Shown piece by piece: positions 1 to 8,500 of a stretch of 17,189 nt of DNA. The stretch is taken from positions 1-17,189 of the forward strand of contig CAYTNN010000083.1 in NCBI GenBank assembly GCA_964439135.1, written 5' to 3'. A program made the position numbers and the translations under genes. Each line of letters starts with the position of its first letter. Positions within the stretch are counted from its first letter, which is position 1. The notes under the pieces were generated by a model, which was not told the DNA's origin, did not search any database, and saw only the letters and a list, made by a program, of their open reading frames with translations. The stretch is from JAFGPJ01 sp964439135 (GTDB lineage: Bacteria; Planctomycetota; Phycisphaerae; Sedimentisphaerales; Anaerobacaceae).

Positions 1-455
1 TGATAGTTGTAATTGTCAATCAAAGCACCAAGAACCGCCAGGTCGAGTTTCGAATTCTTGTGAATCGCCGCCAATTTTGCCTCGTCCGGCACGGAATTGC
101 TCAATTTCGGGCTGATACTCATCAGGTCGCAGGGCATATCAGGGATATAAGCTATGCCAGCTGTTTCAATGGTTATGTGCTTGCCGGCGGCTTCCAGCTC
201 CCGGACCAACTGCGGTAAATCCGAATCGACCATCGGCTCGCCGCCGGTTATTACCACGAACCGGCAGGGCCATTGTTGAACAGCATGGACAACCTCATCT
301 GTGCTGTACAGCCGCCCTGCTTCTTTGTCCCATGCGTATTTCGTATCGCACCATCGGCAGCGCAGGGGACAGCCCGCCAGGCGGACGAACACGCTCGGTA
401 CGCCGGCAAGGAAGCCCTCGCCCTGGAGGGAATAGAAAATCTCGTTAATGCGCAT
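1..455 (-). CDS. queE: 7-carboxy-7-deazaguanine synthase QueE (radical SAM), partial at 3' end
   Basis: QueE converts 6-carboxytetrahydropterin to 7-carboxy-7-deazaguanine, using S-adenosylmethionine and a 4Fe-4S cluster, in preQ0/queuosine synthesis. About 151 codons are present and the C-terminus lies beyond the left edge. The protein begins MRINEIFYSLQGEG, the usual QueE opening. The radical-SAM cluster cysteines are C29, C33 and C36 in AGCPLRCRWCDT, and the SAM-binding VITGGEP motif follows near residue 67. The ATG at 453-455 fits the family start; no strong Shine-Dalgarno sequence is visible. It lies 46 nt downstream of queC on the same strand, so the two probably form an operon, although a palindromic repeat sits in the gap. 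Identity is firm from motifs; only its completeness cannot be judged. Confidence 0.95.
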   Translation of the reverse strand, partial: MRINEIFYSLQGEGFLAGVPSVFVRLAGCPLRCRWCDTKYAWDKEAGRLYSTDEVVHAVQQWPCRFVVITGGEPMVDSDLPQLVRELEAAGKHITIETAGIAYIPDMPCDLMSISPKLSNSVPDEAKLAAIHKNSKLDLAVLGALIDNYNY

Positions 456-471
456 TTTTCATTTAATACTA

Positions 472-497
472 TGGATTCCCGCCCTCGCGGGAATGAC
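472..497. repeat. Half copy of the GTCATTCCCGC palindromic repeat between queC and queE
   Basis: A perfect 8-bp hairpin stem (ATTCCCGC at 475-482, GCGGGAAT at 487-494) with a 4-nt loop is followed by TGAC. It matches the right arm of the longer element at 1434-1497, differing only in the loop. It lies in the 46-nt gap of the queC-queE transcript, where it could act as an RNA hairpin. Confidence 0.8.
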
Positions 498-501
498 AAG
501 G

Positions 502-1197
502 TTAAGTTATATATTCAATCGGATCTTCAAGCCCTGCCTCGGCGAAGCCTTTTAATCTCAACCGGCAGGAATCGCATCGGCCGCAGCTTCTGCCCTGCTC
601 GTCCGGATCGTAGCAACTGTGGGTCATGGAATAATCGACGCCGAGCTTCGTGCCGGTCGTGATAATTTGGGACTTTGTCATTTCGATAATGGGTGTTTGG
701 ATGCGGTATTGGCCTCTGCCTTCGACGGCGGCTGCGGTGGCGAGGTTGGCTGTCTTCTCGAAAGCGGCGATAAACTCGGCCCGGCAGTCGGGATAACCGC
801 TATAATCGGTGGAATTGACGCCTATAAAGATATCGAACGCGCCGAGCACCTCGGCCCAGGCCAGGGCGTAGCTCAGGAATATCGTATTGCGGGCCGGGAC
901 GTAAGTTATTGGAATTTGGGTCGAGGTCTCCAGGCCGGCCCTGTCCCTGGGCACTTCAATGGCCTGGTCGGTCAGAGCCGAACCGCCGAACGCTGCCAGA
1001 TCGATTTCGATAATACGATGTTCCGCCGCTCCGAGCGATTGGGCGACCTTTTTCGCGGCCTCGATTTCCCGCTTATGCCGCTGGCCATAGGCAAAAGTCA
1101 AGGCACAGCACTGGAAACCGTCGCTGCGCGCGATGGCCAAAGTCGTGGCTGAATCCAGGCCTCCGCTAAGCAAAATTACAGCTTTTTTATCTGTCAC
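502..1197 (-). CDS. queC: 7-cyano-7-deazaguanine (preQ0) synthase QueC
   Basis: QueC is the cytoplasmic ATP-dependent ligase that turns 7-carboxy-7-deazaguanine into preQ0 with ammonia. The 231-residue length is normal for the family. The PP-loop ATPase motif SGGLDS is at residues 11-16. The C-terminal zinc site is formed by C195, C205, C208 and C211 (HSCYDP then CGRCDSC). The start is GTG at 1195-1197, with a GGGAG ribosome-binding site about 9 nt upstream; no better upstream start is apparent. It is the first gene of a probable queC-queE operon on the minus strand. The 327 bp upstream is filled with palindromic repeats, so the promoter must lie close to the start or inside the repeat region. 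Confidence 0.97.
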   Translation of the reverse strand: MTDKKAVILLSGGLDSATTLAIARSDGFQCCALTFAYGQRHKREIEAAKKVAQSLGAAEHRIIEIDLAAFGGSALTDQAIEVPRDRAGLETSTQIPITYVPARNTIFLSYALAWAEVLGAFDIFIGVNSTDYSGYPDCRAEFIAAFEKTANLATAAAVEGRGQYRIQTPIIEMTKSQIITTGTKLGVDYSMTHSCYDPDEQGRSCGRCDSCRLRLKGFAEAGLEDPIEYIT

Positions 1198-1234
1198 AAG
1201 TCGGCTCCCGCCAATCTGTAAGTTGTCGTCAGAT

Positions 1235-1367
1235 GGTTGGGTGGCAGCCTCATCCCAATTGTCGTTTATTGGGATGGGGATGGCTTTTCCTTAGCCATCC
1301 CGGTAGGGGCAGGCCCGTGTGCCTGCCTTGGGCAACCACATAGGGTTGCCCCTACTGCCACCCTTCC
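1235..1367. repeat. Nested multi-hairpin MITE-like palindromic element
   Basis: A non-coding element of about 130 bp is built from nested inverted repeats. The outer arms are GGGTGGCAG at 1239-1247 and CTGCCACCC at 1355-1363 (9/9). Inside are CATCCCAAT/ATTGGGATG (1251-1259/1268-1276), GGGATGGCT/AGCCATCCC (1277-1285/1293-1301), and GTAGGGGCA/TGCCCCTAC (1303-1311/1347-1355). The last encloses two smaller hairpins, GGCAGGC/GCCTGCC (1308-1314/1321-1327) and GGGCAACC/GGTTGCCC (1330-1337/1344-1351). It carries no transposase and is probably a mobile or REP-like intergenic repeat. An open frame crossing it (1237-1524) is judged spurious. Confidence 0.8.
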
Positions 1368-1433
1368 AGGCTATCAAATCAAATTTGACAAACTGTTAGA
1401 TAGTATCTGTTGCGGAAAACAAAAACCGATGAT

Positions 1434-1497
1434 GTCACCCCTGCGAAAGCAGGGGTCCAGAGCGAAAAAGCTGGATTCCCGCTTTCGCGGGAATGAC
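1434..1497. repeat. Two-arm palindromic repeat (GTCAttcccgc type)
   Basis: Two head-to-head hairpins share short ends GTCA (1434-1437) and TGAC (1494-1497). The left hairpin is ACCCCTGC-GAAA-GCAGGGGT (1437-1456) and the right is ATTCCCGC-TTTC-GCGGGAAT (1475-1494). TCCAG (1456-1460) pairs with CTGGA (1471-1475), so the whole unit can fold into one long structure. Repeats of this GTCATTCCCGC-GCGGGAAT type are widespread between genes in many bacteria. With the element at 1235-1367 it fills the 327-bp gap between queC and the lipoprotein gene. Confidence 0.85.
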
Positions 1498-1524
1498 AAA
1501 TACTGTTTCCGCAACAAGAACTAA

Positions 1525-2232
1525 CTACTCGGATAGTATCTCGATACCGTTGATCTCTGGATTCTGTATATTCAGGGTAAATCCGATAGCCAGTTGGCCA
1601 TTAGTTACAGTCACGTCTTCGATTGTCTTAACCGCTGGCTTCTGATAACCGCCGGCGTCCTTAAAGGGATCGATGTCCTTCAGGACGGTCTGTTCGTTGA
1701 TTGTCACAGAGAAAACCCGTTCGCCTTCTACCGTTATGCCGTCATACGTTTCAGCAAAGTGTAGCCGGACGGTATATTTGCCGTTGGGGACGGTGAATTT
1801 ATATCCCTCCATGCTATAGCGTTCGGTCTCGTAAATCTTTGGTGCATCGGTACCTGTAATACCCAAATCGCCGCGGTCAACGGTCAGGCCATCGACGGCA
1901 CCCCATTTACCGTCGGGTTCCATGCCTTGGTCGGCAAGCCATGTGTTACCGGCCTTGTCGGTGTAAGGTTCGGCGGCTCCGCAATTAATCCGAAGCGTCA
2001 ATTTGGTACTTTCGACCTTTTTAACCTCTTTGACTTCTTCAGCCGCTTTAACCGCTTCGACTTCTTCTGCCGCTTCGACCTCTTCTGCCTTGCTGACTTC
2101 CGGGGTCTCCTGGGTCACCTGGGTCTCTATAAAGCCTTCGTTCTCCTGGACTTCGTTCTGCGTATCGCAACCCGCCAGAGCGAAAAGGACTGCCCCAACC
2201 ATTAAACCTGCAACAACTAATCTTCTTGTCAT
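1525..2232 (-). CDS. Lipoprotein with C-terminal malectin-like carbohydrate-binding domain
   Basis: The 235-residue protein has a lipoprotein signal peptide: MTRR, a hydrophobic stretch, then the lipobox L19-A20-G21-C22. It should therefore be lipid-anchored at the cell envelope. Asp23 follows the modified Cys, an inner-membrane retention signal in enterobacteria whose meaning here is unknown. Residues about 25-75 form a low-complexity acidic/basic tether of repeated EEV, EAV and KEVKK units. Residues about 77-235 resemble a malectin domain: LRINCGA, later HFAETY in the middle, and a C-terminal NPEINGIEI strand. Malectin domains bind di-glucosides or similar glycans; the ligand here is unknown. 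The start ATG (2230-2232) has an AAAGGA-type ribosome site upstream. It is monocistronic, flanked by repeats and by the divergent queF. Confidence 0.8.
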   Translation of the reverse strand: MTRRLVVAGLMVGAVLFALAGCDTQNEVQENEGFIETQVTQETPEVSKAEEVEAAEEVEAVKAAEEVKEVKKVESTKLTLRINCGAAEPYTDKAGNTWLADQGMEPDGKWGAVDGLTVDRGDLGITGTDAPKIYETERYSMEGYKFTVPNGKYTVRLHFAETYDGITVEGERVFSVTINEQTVLKDIDPFKDAGGYQKPAVKTIEDVTVTNGQLAIGFTLNIQNPEINGIEILSE

Positions 2233-2421
2233 TTCCTGATTCCTTTCAAATATTTAACGATTCGTAACGGGATTTATTGATATCAACAGCGTCATGCTAA
2301 ATCCTGGTGCCTTCGGAAAGTCAAATATACCTGAGCTTCCGGCTACATGCAACAATTTTGGCCGGTTTTCGCAATATTTGTGCCGGGGGAGATTTTCATT
2401 ATTTCTTATACCAATTATTGC

Positions 2422-2450
2422 TTGTCCCAGAGCAATCTCTCGATTATAAT
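2422..2450 (+). promoter_or_regulatory. Predicted sigma-70-like promoter for queF
   Basis: TTGTCC (2422-2427) and a perfect TATAAT (2445-2450) are separated by 17 bp, 37 bp before the queF start. It is the best promoter match in the 255-bp gap between the divergent lipoprotein and queF genes. No preQ1 riboswitch could be recognised in this leader. Confidence 0.55.
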
Positions 2451-2487
2451 ATTGTGTGAAGTTTTATGAAGGCGGTAAAAAAGAATA

Positions 2488-2841
2488 ATGGGCGAGCAGG
2501 TAGAAATAGAAATGTTCGATAATCCCAGTCCTGGGCGGGATTATCGCATAACGATCAGATGTCCCGAGTTTACGAGCGTTTGTCCTCGAACGGGCCAGCC
2601 TGATTTCGGCGAGATTGTCATCGAATACTGTCCCGATAAATTATGCATAGAACTCAAGAGCCTGAAATTCTACATGCAAAGTTACCGCAACAAGGGGATT
2701 TTTTACGAGACTCTAACGAATGATATACTGGATGATTTGACTGGTTTATGCAAACCACGCTGGATGAAAGTTATCTCTCGATTTACACCTCGCGGCGGAA
2801 TAACCACCGAGGTGGCCGCGGAATATAGAGCGGAGAAATAG
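2488..2841 (+). CDS. queF: NADPH-dependent 7-cyano-7-deazaguanine reductase QueF
   Basis: QueF reduces the nitrile of preQ0 to the amine of preQ1, the base inserted into tRNA for queuosine. At 117 residues it is the short, single-domain type. The catalytic Cys32 and Asp39 lie in TSVCPRTGQPDFG with the family's spacing of seven. The QueF signature ELKSLKFY is at residues 55-62 (NADPH site), and Glu74 in GIFYET matches the substrate-binding Glu. The ATG start is the natural one for this form, although the purine-rich sequence before it is a weak ribosome site. It is separated from queC/queE by the malectin lipoprotein and lies on the opposite strand. The following zinc-ribbon gene starts 25 nt later and is probably co-transcribed. 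Confidence 0.95.
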   Translation: MGEQVEIEMFDNPSPGRDYRITIRCPEFTSVCPRTGQPDFGEIVIEYCPDKLCIELKSLKFYMQSYRNKGIFYETLTNDILDDLTGLCKPRWMKVISRFTPRGGITTEVAAEYRAEK

Positions 2842-2866
2842 AAAAGTTTTCATCAGAGGTGTCAAA

Positions 2867-3379
2867 ATGGCGATCGTATTTCATTGCGAGTATTGTGGGA
2901 AAAAGATAGAAGCGGCGGACACCGCCGGAGGCAAATGGGGCAAGTGCCCGGCATGTCACAATAAACTATATGTCCCCAGCATGGACACCGGCGAAGAGCT
3001 GAAGCTGGCGCCAATAGATGAGACCGATGTGGAAAGAGAGCACCAGCTAATGGCTGAAACACACAGGCTTACACAAGACATTCTGAAAGAAAGAGAGATT
3101 CTGGACGGGCCCGCTCCACTTGCCGGGGCGGTATATCAGATGGGCGACAGGGAGTTGACACAAAACATAATCATGTATCTCCGGCAAATGGTGTACGGTG
3201 AATTGGACGAAGCTGATAGAACGGCCGCTTTGATTGCCCCTTTCAGTAAACGGGCAGTTGAGATTATTGACCGAATAGCGCTTAGCGAAATCCCCGACCC
3301 GAAATTGGCTGATATTCCTCCACAGGTTCTTGCAGGTACGATAAGAACCTTGCGAGAGATAATAGGCGGGCCCAAATAA
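2867..3379 (+). CDS. Zinc-ribbon protein of unknown function
   Basis: I do not recognise a named family for this 170-residue protein. It starts with a compact zinc ribbon, C8-x2-C11 and C27-x2-C30, in the form FHCEYCGKKI then GKCPACHNKL, a type common at the start of planctomycete proteins. The remainder is predicted soluble and largely helical: an acidic stretch (residues about 43-75), then a C-terminal part of about 90 residues without transmembrane segments or recognisable catalytic motifs. There is no signal peptide, so it is probably cytoplasmic. GAGGTG lies 7 nt before the ATG. It starts 25 nt after queF and probably shares its transcript. A role in nucleic-acid or protein binding is possible from the ribbon but is only a guess. 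Confidence 0.75.
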   Translation: MAIVFHCEYCGKKIEAADTAGGKWGKCPACHNKLYVPSMDTGEELKLAPIDETDVEREHQLMAETHRLTQDILKEREILDGPAPLAGAVYQMGDRELTQNIIMYLRQMVYGELDEADRTAALIAPFSKRAVEIIDRIALSEIPDPKLADIPPQVLAGTIRTLREIIGGPK

Positions 3380-3438
3380 AAATTTCCAAAGCCGGCAAAA
3401 AGCGTCCTAAAATACACGTTATCTTTACACATTTCACT

Positions 3439-3464
3439 CCGTTTTTTCGGTCCAAATAAAACGG
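3439..3464 (+). terminator. Weak hairpin after the queF operon
   Basis: CCGTTTT (3439-3445) pairs with AAAACGG (3458-3464), 60 nt past the zinc-ribbon stop. No clean T-tract follows directly; GGGCCCCTTTT comes about 10 nt later. It may help end the queF transcript, but the evidence is thin. Confidence 0.25.
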
Positions 3465-3486
3465 TACGTCACAGGGCCCCTTTTAT

Positions 3487-3515
3487 TTGTTTGTAACGAT
3501 CCCACTTCTTATATT
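3487..3515 (+). promoter_or_regulatory. Possible promoter for the glycosyltransferase gene
   Basis: TTGTTT (3487-3492) and TATATT (3510-3515) are 17 bp apart, in an AT-rich stretch 64 nt before the start codon. A perfect TATAAT also occurs at 3525-3530 but lacks a -35 match at the right distance. Either could serve. Confidence 0.3.
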
Positions 3516-3579
3516 TTACGTAGATATAATAAGAACAACCTGATTATACCTCAGACTTAAACTTGGAGGGAAATTTACT

Positions 3580-5349
3580 ATGACCAGAGAGACAACAGCA
3601 GTTCACGTCACCCACGAAACGGTGGGGAAGGTCGGCGGTATCGGTGCCGTTCTGGATGGATTCTTCACCAGCAAACCCTATCTTGAAGCAGTAGAACGCT
3701 CAATACTCATCGGCCCGCTGTTCACCACGGAAGGCTCGGCATCGGAACGACTCGGCGAGAATAGTGAAGTGCTCTACTCGTCTATCGATGAATTTGTAAA
3801 CACGGGGTACGCTCCGGCCTTTCATAAGATCGAAAATTACTACAATGCGGGCATAGTTTACGGCAGACGTACTTTTGTTGACAAGCAGACCGGTATAATA
3901 AGCTCGCCTGAAGTCGTGCTGGTCGATGTAAGACATATCGATAAGGGTCCGATCAACGAATTCAAGAGGCGGTTGTTCGAGGAATTCGGCATCCGCAGTA
4001 ATTTATTCGAGAACCTGTGGGAGTTCGAGCAATATGTCAGATTGGCCCCCGTGGCAATTGCCGTGCTTAAAGCGATCGGCGCCGCCGAGGATTCGACCAT
4101 AGTTATTTCGCACGAGTTTATGGGAATGCCGACCGCATTGGCAGCCATTCTTGAGCCTGCGTGTAACTTTAAAACAGTTTTTTACGCTCATGAAGTGGCC
4201 CCTATGCGACGCATTGTAGAAGAGCATCCCGGGCACGATACGATGTTTTACAATGTCATGAAACAGGCTCACAGCGACGGACTTTACGTCAACGAAGTGT
4301 TCGGTGACCAGAGTACCTATTTCAAGCACTCTCTCGTGGAGGCATCAAAATACTGTGACCGTATATGCGCGGTCGGCGATTATGTCGTCGATGAATTGCG
4401 TTTCCTGGCGCCGGAATTCGAAACCGCCGATATCGATATAGTATATAACGGCATTCCTGCATACCAAATCAGTCTTGCCGAGAAGCTCGCATCGAGAGAC
4501 AAACTCCAGCGATATTGTGAAAACCTGTTAGGTTATAAGCCTGATTATGTTTTCACGCACGTAACAAGGCTCGTTCGGAGCAAAGGAATGTGGCGTGATT
4601 TGCGCGTTCTTGAACACATCGAGCGGGAGTTCAGGACGCAGGGCAAGACAGGAGTGCTGTTTGTTCTTTCGACGGAAGTATCACAGCGTCGAAGCCGGGA
4701 CATTCACGATATGGAGTCTACATATAATTGGCCCGTGGCTCATCGTGAAAGCTGGCCGGACTTGTCCGGCGGGGAAGCAAATTACTATACGGCAGTGCAG
4801 CAATTCAACGCCAGAAGCAGGAATTTGAAAATAGTGTTCATCAACCAGTTTGGCTTTGATCCCCAAAAATGCGGCCAAAAGATGCCTCTTGATATGGAAT
4901 TTATGGACATCCGCAAGGGAACCGATGTCGAATTTGGCCAGAGCATTTATGAGCCGTTCGGAATCGCCCAGCTTGAGCCGCTGACTTTCGGCGGTATATG
5001 CGTATTCAGCAGTGTCTGCGGATGTTTAGGTTTCCTGCGAGACGTAACCGGCCCGGAAAATGTCAAGAATGTAATTGTCGCCGACTATACCGACCTGGAA
5101 ATCCGGAGCTATGCCGACATTGAAGATTTGTTTCAGATCGACCGGTCGGTACGGAACCGAATAGAGGCAAGCCAGAGCGAAAAGGTCGCAATGCAGATAT
5201 GCTCACGATTACCAAAAGACGAGTCCGAGATTGAAAGCATGCTTAAAACCGGCTACGAACTTGCAAAAAATATGAGCTGGGACGTGGTGGTGAAAGACTA
5301 CCTGCTGAGCAGCATACAAAAGATTCCGGAGAAAGTCAGTCTCTCGTGA
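3580..5349 (+). CDS. Glycogen-synthase-like GT-B glycosyltransferase (GT5/GT3 relative)
   Basis: The 589-residue soluble protein has the fold markers of a nucleotide-sugar glucosyltransferase of the glycogen/starch synthase group. The N-terminal glucan-synthase loop KVGGI is at residues 17-21, following VTHET. A GT-B linker motif, YNGI, lies near residue 290. The donor-binding arm TRLVRSKG is at 329-336, and the retaining-transferase E-x7-E motif is E458 and E466 in EPFGIAQLE, followed by TFGG. The C-terminal MSW...YLLS helix also fits GT5. It is longer than typical bacterial GlgA (about 480 residues), and its N-terminal LIGP plus the insert before KG recall GT3. Expected role: transfer of glucose from ADP- or UDP-glucose to a glucan in the cytoplasm. 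GGAGGG lies a few nt before the ATG. It has no glg neighbours and seems to be transcribed alone. Confidence 0.8.
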   Translation: MTRETTAVHVTHETVGKVGGIGAVLDGFFTSKPYLEAVERSILIGPLFTTEGSASERLGENSEVLYSSIDEFVNTGYAPAFHKIENYYNAGIVYGRRTFVDKQTGIISSPEVVLVDVRHIDKGPINEFKRRLFEEFGIRSNLFENLWEFEQYVRLAPVAIAVLKAIGAAEDSTIVISHEFMGMPTALAAILEPACNFKTVFYAHEVAPMRRIVEEHPGHDTMFYNVMKQAHSDGLYVNEVFGDQSTYFKHSLVEASKYCDRICAVGDYVVDELRFLAPEFETADIDIVYNGIPAYQISLAEKLASRDKLQRYCENLLGYKPDYVFTHVTRLVRSKGMWRDLRVLEHIEREFRTQGKTGVLFVLSTEVSQRRSRDIHDMESTYNWPVAHRESWPDLSGGEANYYTAVQQFNARSRNLKIVFINQFGFDPQKCGQKMPLDMEFMDIRKGTDVEFGQSIYEPFGIAQLEPLTFGGICVFSSVCGCLGFLRDVTGPENVKNVIVADYTDLEIRSYADIEDLFQIDRSVRNRIEASQSEKVAMQICSRLPKDESEIESMLKTGYELAKNMSWDVVVKDYLLSSIQKIPEKVSLS

Positions 5350-5437
5350 GTTATACCCAGCCTCTCGCGTTACGCCGATGCGTGCCGGATTTGCAGATAC
5401 TGAATATACACTCCTTGTGCTTGCCGGGATTTGAATA

Positions 5438-5482
5438 AAGTCCTTGCAAAATCAACTGCTCTCGTGCTATAATTATATTAGC
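5438..5482 (+). promoter_or_regulatory. Promoter of the subtilase/beta-helix gene, shared type 1
   Basis: TTGCAA (5444-5449) and TATAAT (5468-5473) are 18 bp apart, 85 nt before the start codon at 5559. The 45-bp block is 36/45 identical to 9198-9242 upstream of the other beta-helix gene, including an invariant AAAGTCCTTGCAAAAT and TCGTGCTA. Conservation outside the -10/-35 hexamers suggests a shared regulator or recent duplication. Confidence 0.65.
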
Positions 5483-5558
5483 TTCATAGCATCGCAGCCC
5501 GGACGTTCTCAAGCGGCTGTTACTAATATATGCATGATAAATCATGGAGAGCAGGTAA

Positions 5559-8500
5559 ATGAAAAAGACGGTACTTTCAAGTCTTGCCCTGCTCATATTT
5601 TCAGCGGTGTTAACACCGGCGGTAATTGGCGCAGAGCCCTGCCGCTGCGTTCCGAATGAGATAATTGTAAAATTTCGCAGGCCGGCCGCCGATACAATCG
5701 AAAAACAGCTACAGCTACAAAACTCGGCAGATATCCCGAACTTCTCGCCCTTGTCATCCCATCCGGGTCAGTTGAATGTGAAATACAGGGTGAACCGGAT
5801 CAAACCTCTTTTAAAGAACTTTCGGAAAAGACAACCGCAGTTCAATTCACTCAGGCAAGAAATCGGCAAATCCCCGGCACAAAAACAAAAACGCATCCTC
5901 GAAAGACTCAAGCGAGCTCCGAAAACCACAAAGGTCCCCGACCTCGGCAGTATATACATGATTCAGCTTGACTGCGAATCCCAGCAATCACTTGAAGAAG
6001 CTCTTGCCGAGTATCGAAGCAATCCTGATGTTGAATATGCGGAATTGAACTACATTGTTTCTGCAAACTCGATACCGAATGATCCTCTGCATTCCGACCA
6101 ATGGTCTCTGGGTAAGATAGCTGCACAGGAAGCGTGGAGTATTTACACCGGAAGCTTGCAGACGGTAGTTGCCGTATTGGATACGGGTGTGGACTATAAC
6201 CACAGGGATTTACGGGATAACATGTGGGTCAATGAAGCCGAACTTAACGGGACCGAAGGGACAGATGACGACGAAAATGGCTACGTTGACGATATACATG
6301 GCTATAACTTCATTTATAACACCGGCGATCCTATGGATGACTATGGTCACGGCACTTATTGTTCCGGCATAATCGCCGCCAGGGGTAATAACGATTTCGA
6401 TATCACGGGGATTTGCTGGAATACACGGATAATGGCCCTTAAATTTATGGGCTTGTTCGGAGATGGAAGCACAGCCGATGCCGTACTTGCTGTTTATTAC
6501 GCCGTGGAAAACGGCGCCGACGTTATTTCCAATAGCTGGAGTACGCCCAATGAGTCCCTGCTACTGAAAGATGCCGTTGATTACGCTTACAGCCAGGGCG
6601 TAATAATAGTCGCGTCAGCCGGCAATGATAATTCGAATTTGCCCCAGTACCCGGCTTGCTACAAAAACGTGATTTCCGTTGCGGCAACAGATTCGGACGA
6701 CCAAAAATGGCCGTATTCCAATTATGGAAACTGTGTGGATATAGCCGCACCAGGCGTGGATGTTTTGTCACTAAGCGCAGAAGGAACTTCAATTGGCGCA
6801 TCCAACAACGGATTCACTGCTATCTTATCGGGAACGTCTACGGCCTGTCCCCATGTCGCAGGTGCTTGTGCTCTTTTACTATCAGCCAATCCGTTAATGA
6901 CGTTTGACCAGGTTTATGACGTACTGACGAGAACGGCGGATCCGATTTCGCCCGGAATATGCCTTTCGAATGGCAGGGTAAACCTTTCGGGAGCAATGCA
7001 TGCCGTCATTCCCTCGCGAGGGTATATCAGTTTCGATAGCGACTATTATGCCAGTCCCGGCGTTGTGAGTATGCTTCTGGCGGATTGGGACCTCAGGGGC
7101 AAAGGCATGCAGGAAGCGACCTTAATGACTGGCAGGGGTGATTTGGAAAAGGTTGTTCTTACCGAAAAAAATTCCGTCTTCGGCGTTTTCACCGGCAGCA
7201 TTTCAACCGGCTCTGGCGAACCTGGCAGAGAAGATGGAACTGTCCAGGTTTCCTCTGATGAGGTTATTACGGCGATATATTTCGATGCCAATGACGGCAC
7301 CGGCACTCCGGCCGCGACAATGGACACTGCTTTAACAGATTCTGAAACACCGGCGCTTTTGAATGTCCGGGTTGTGACACAGGGGCATGTGGCAAGCATT
7401 ATATTTGCGACCAACGAACCGACGAAGGCACAGGTTCGTTGCTCTCTGACGTGCGGCGGGCCGTATACTTTTGCTCAGGAAAATGTTATGATTGCCGATC
7501 ATCATACTATCAGGCTCCAGCCTCTTTCTTTAAATACGGATTACTATTTCGTTATAGACATGGTCGATGTCGTGGGCAACAAGGTCACGGCGGACAATAA
7601 CGGCCTGTGTTATTCGTTTACAACATCGGCGGATTTTCGCGGTTATCGTGTACCGGGCGTCTATCCTGCAATTCAGGCTGCGATAGACGATGCCTCGGAT
7701 GGTGACACTATATGGATTGCCGACGGGCAATACTCCGGGCAAGGAAACTTCGATATCGACTTCAAAGGAAAAGCTATCGTAGTAAAAAGCGAAAACGGCC
7801 CGCAAAATTGTATTATCGATTGTAAGTTCAAGGGCCGCGGCTTCGATTTCCACAACGGCGAAGATGAGAACTCCGTCCTTGACGGCGTTAAAATTATCAA
7901 CGGAACCGCCGGCGGGTTCGGTGGCGGTATCAAATGTACGGCAAGCAGCCCATCAATAATCAATTGTATCATCACGGGAAACACTGCCGGAGAGTATGGC
8001 GGCGGCATTTGTAACTCATATAACAGCTCACCGATACTGACAAACTGCACGTTCAGCGAAAACTCGGCCGAATCCAGCCTTTCGGCGCTCGGCAGCGGCG
8101 GCGGAATATGTAATCTGGTTAACAGCAACCCGGTACTGACCAATTGCACTTTCAGCGGGAACTTTGCCAACCACAGCGGGGGCGGTATTTATAACTCCGA
8201 GAATAGCAACCCGGTTTTAACTCAGTGCACTTTCACTGCAAACACTGCCCGGCATGGCGGCGGTATGTATAATTGCTACGACAGCAAACCGAGCCTGAAA
8301 AACTGCACATTCAGTGAAAACATGGCTGAATACGGCGGTGCCGTCAAAAACAGCGAGTCTATACCCACTCTGATTAACTGCACATTACACGGCAATTCGG
8401 CGGAGATGGGCGGCGGAATATGGAACGGATGGGGCGGCAGCACCGAATTGGCCAATTCCATTCTCTGGGGCAACAGTGACAGCAGCGATATGGGGGAATC

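Noticed and set aside
619..1152. Plus-strand open frame opposite queC
   Set aside because: It is antisense to a queC gene with intact PP-loop and zinc motifs; no protein-like features of its own.
1237..1524. Plus-strand open frame of 95 codons
   Set aside because: It runs entirely across two palindromic repeats, has no family resemblance, and its tail is the usual translation of the GTCATTCCCGC repeat.
2340..2487. preQ1 riboswitch ahead of queF
   Set aside because: No preQ1-type hairpin plus A-rich pseudoknot tail could be recognised; a plain promoter explains the region.
7005..7022. GTCATTCCC-TCGCGA-GGG palindrome resembling the intergenic repeat
   Set aside because: It lies in a conserved coding segment of the protease and lacks the GCGGGAAT arm, so it is taken as chance.
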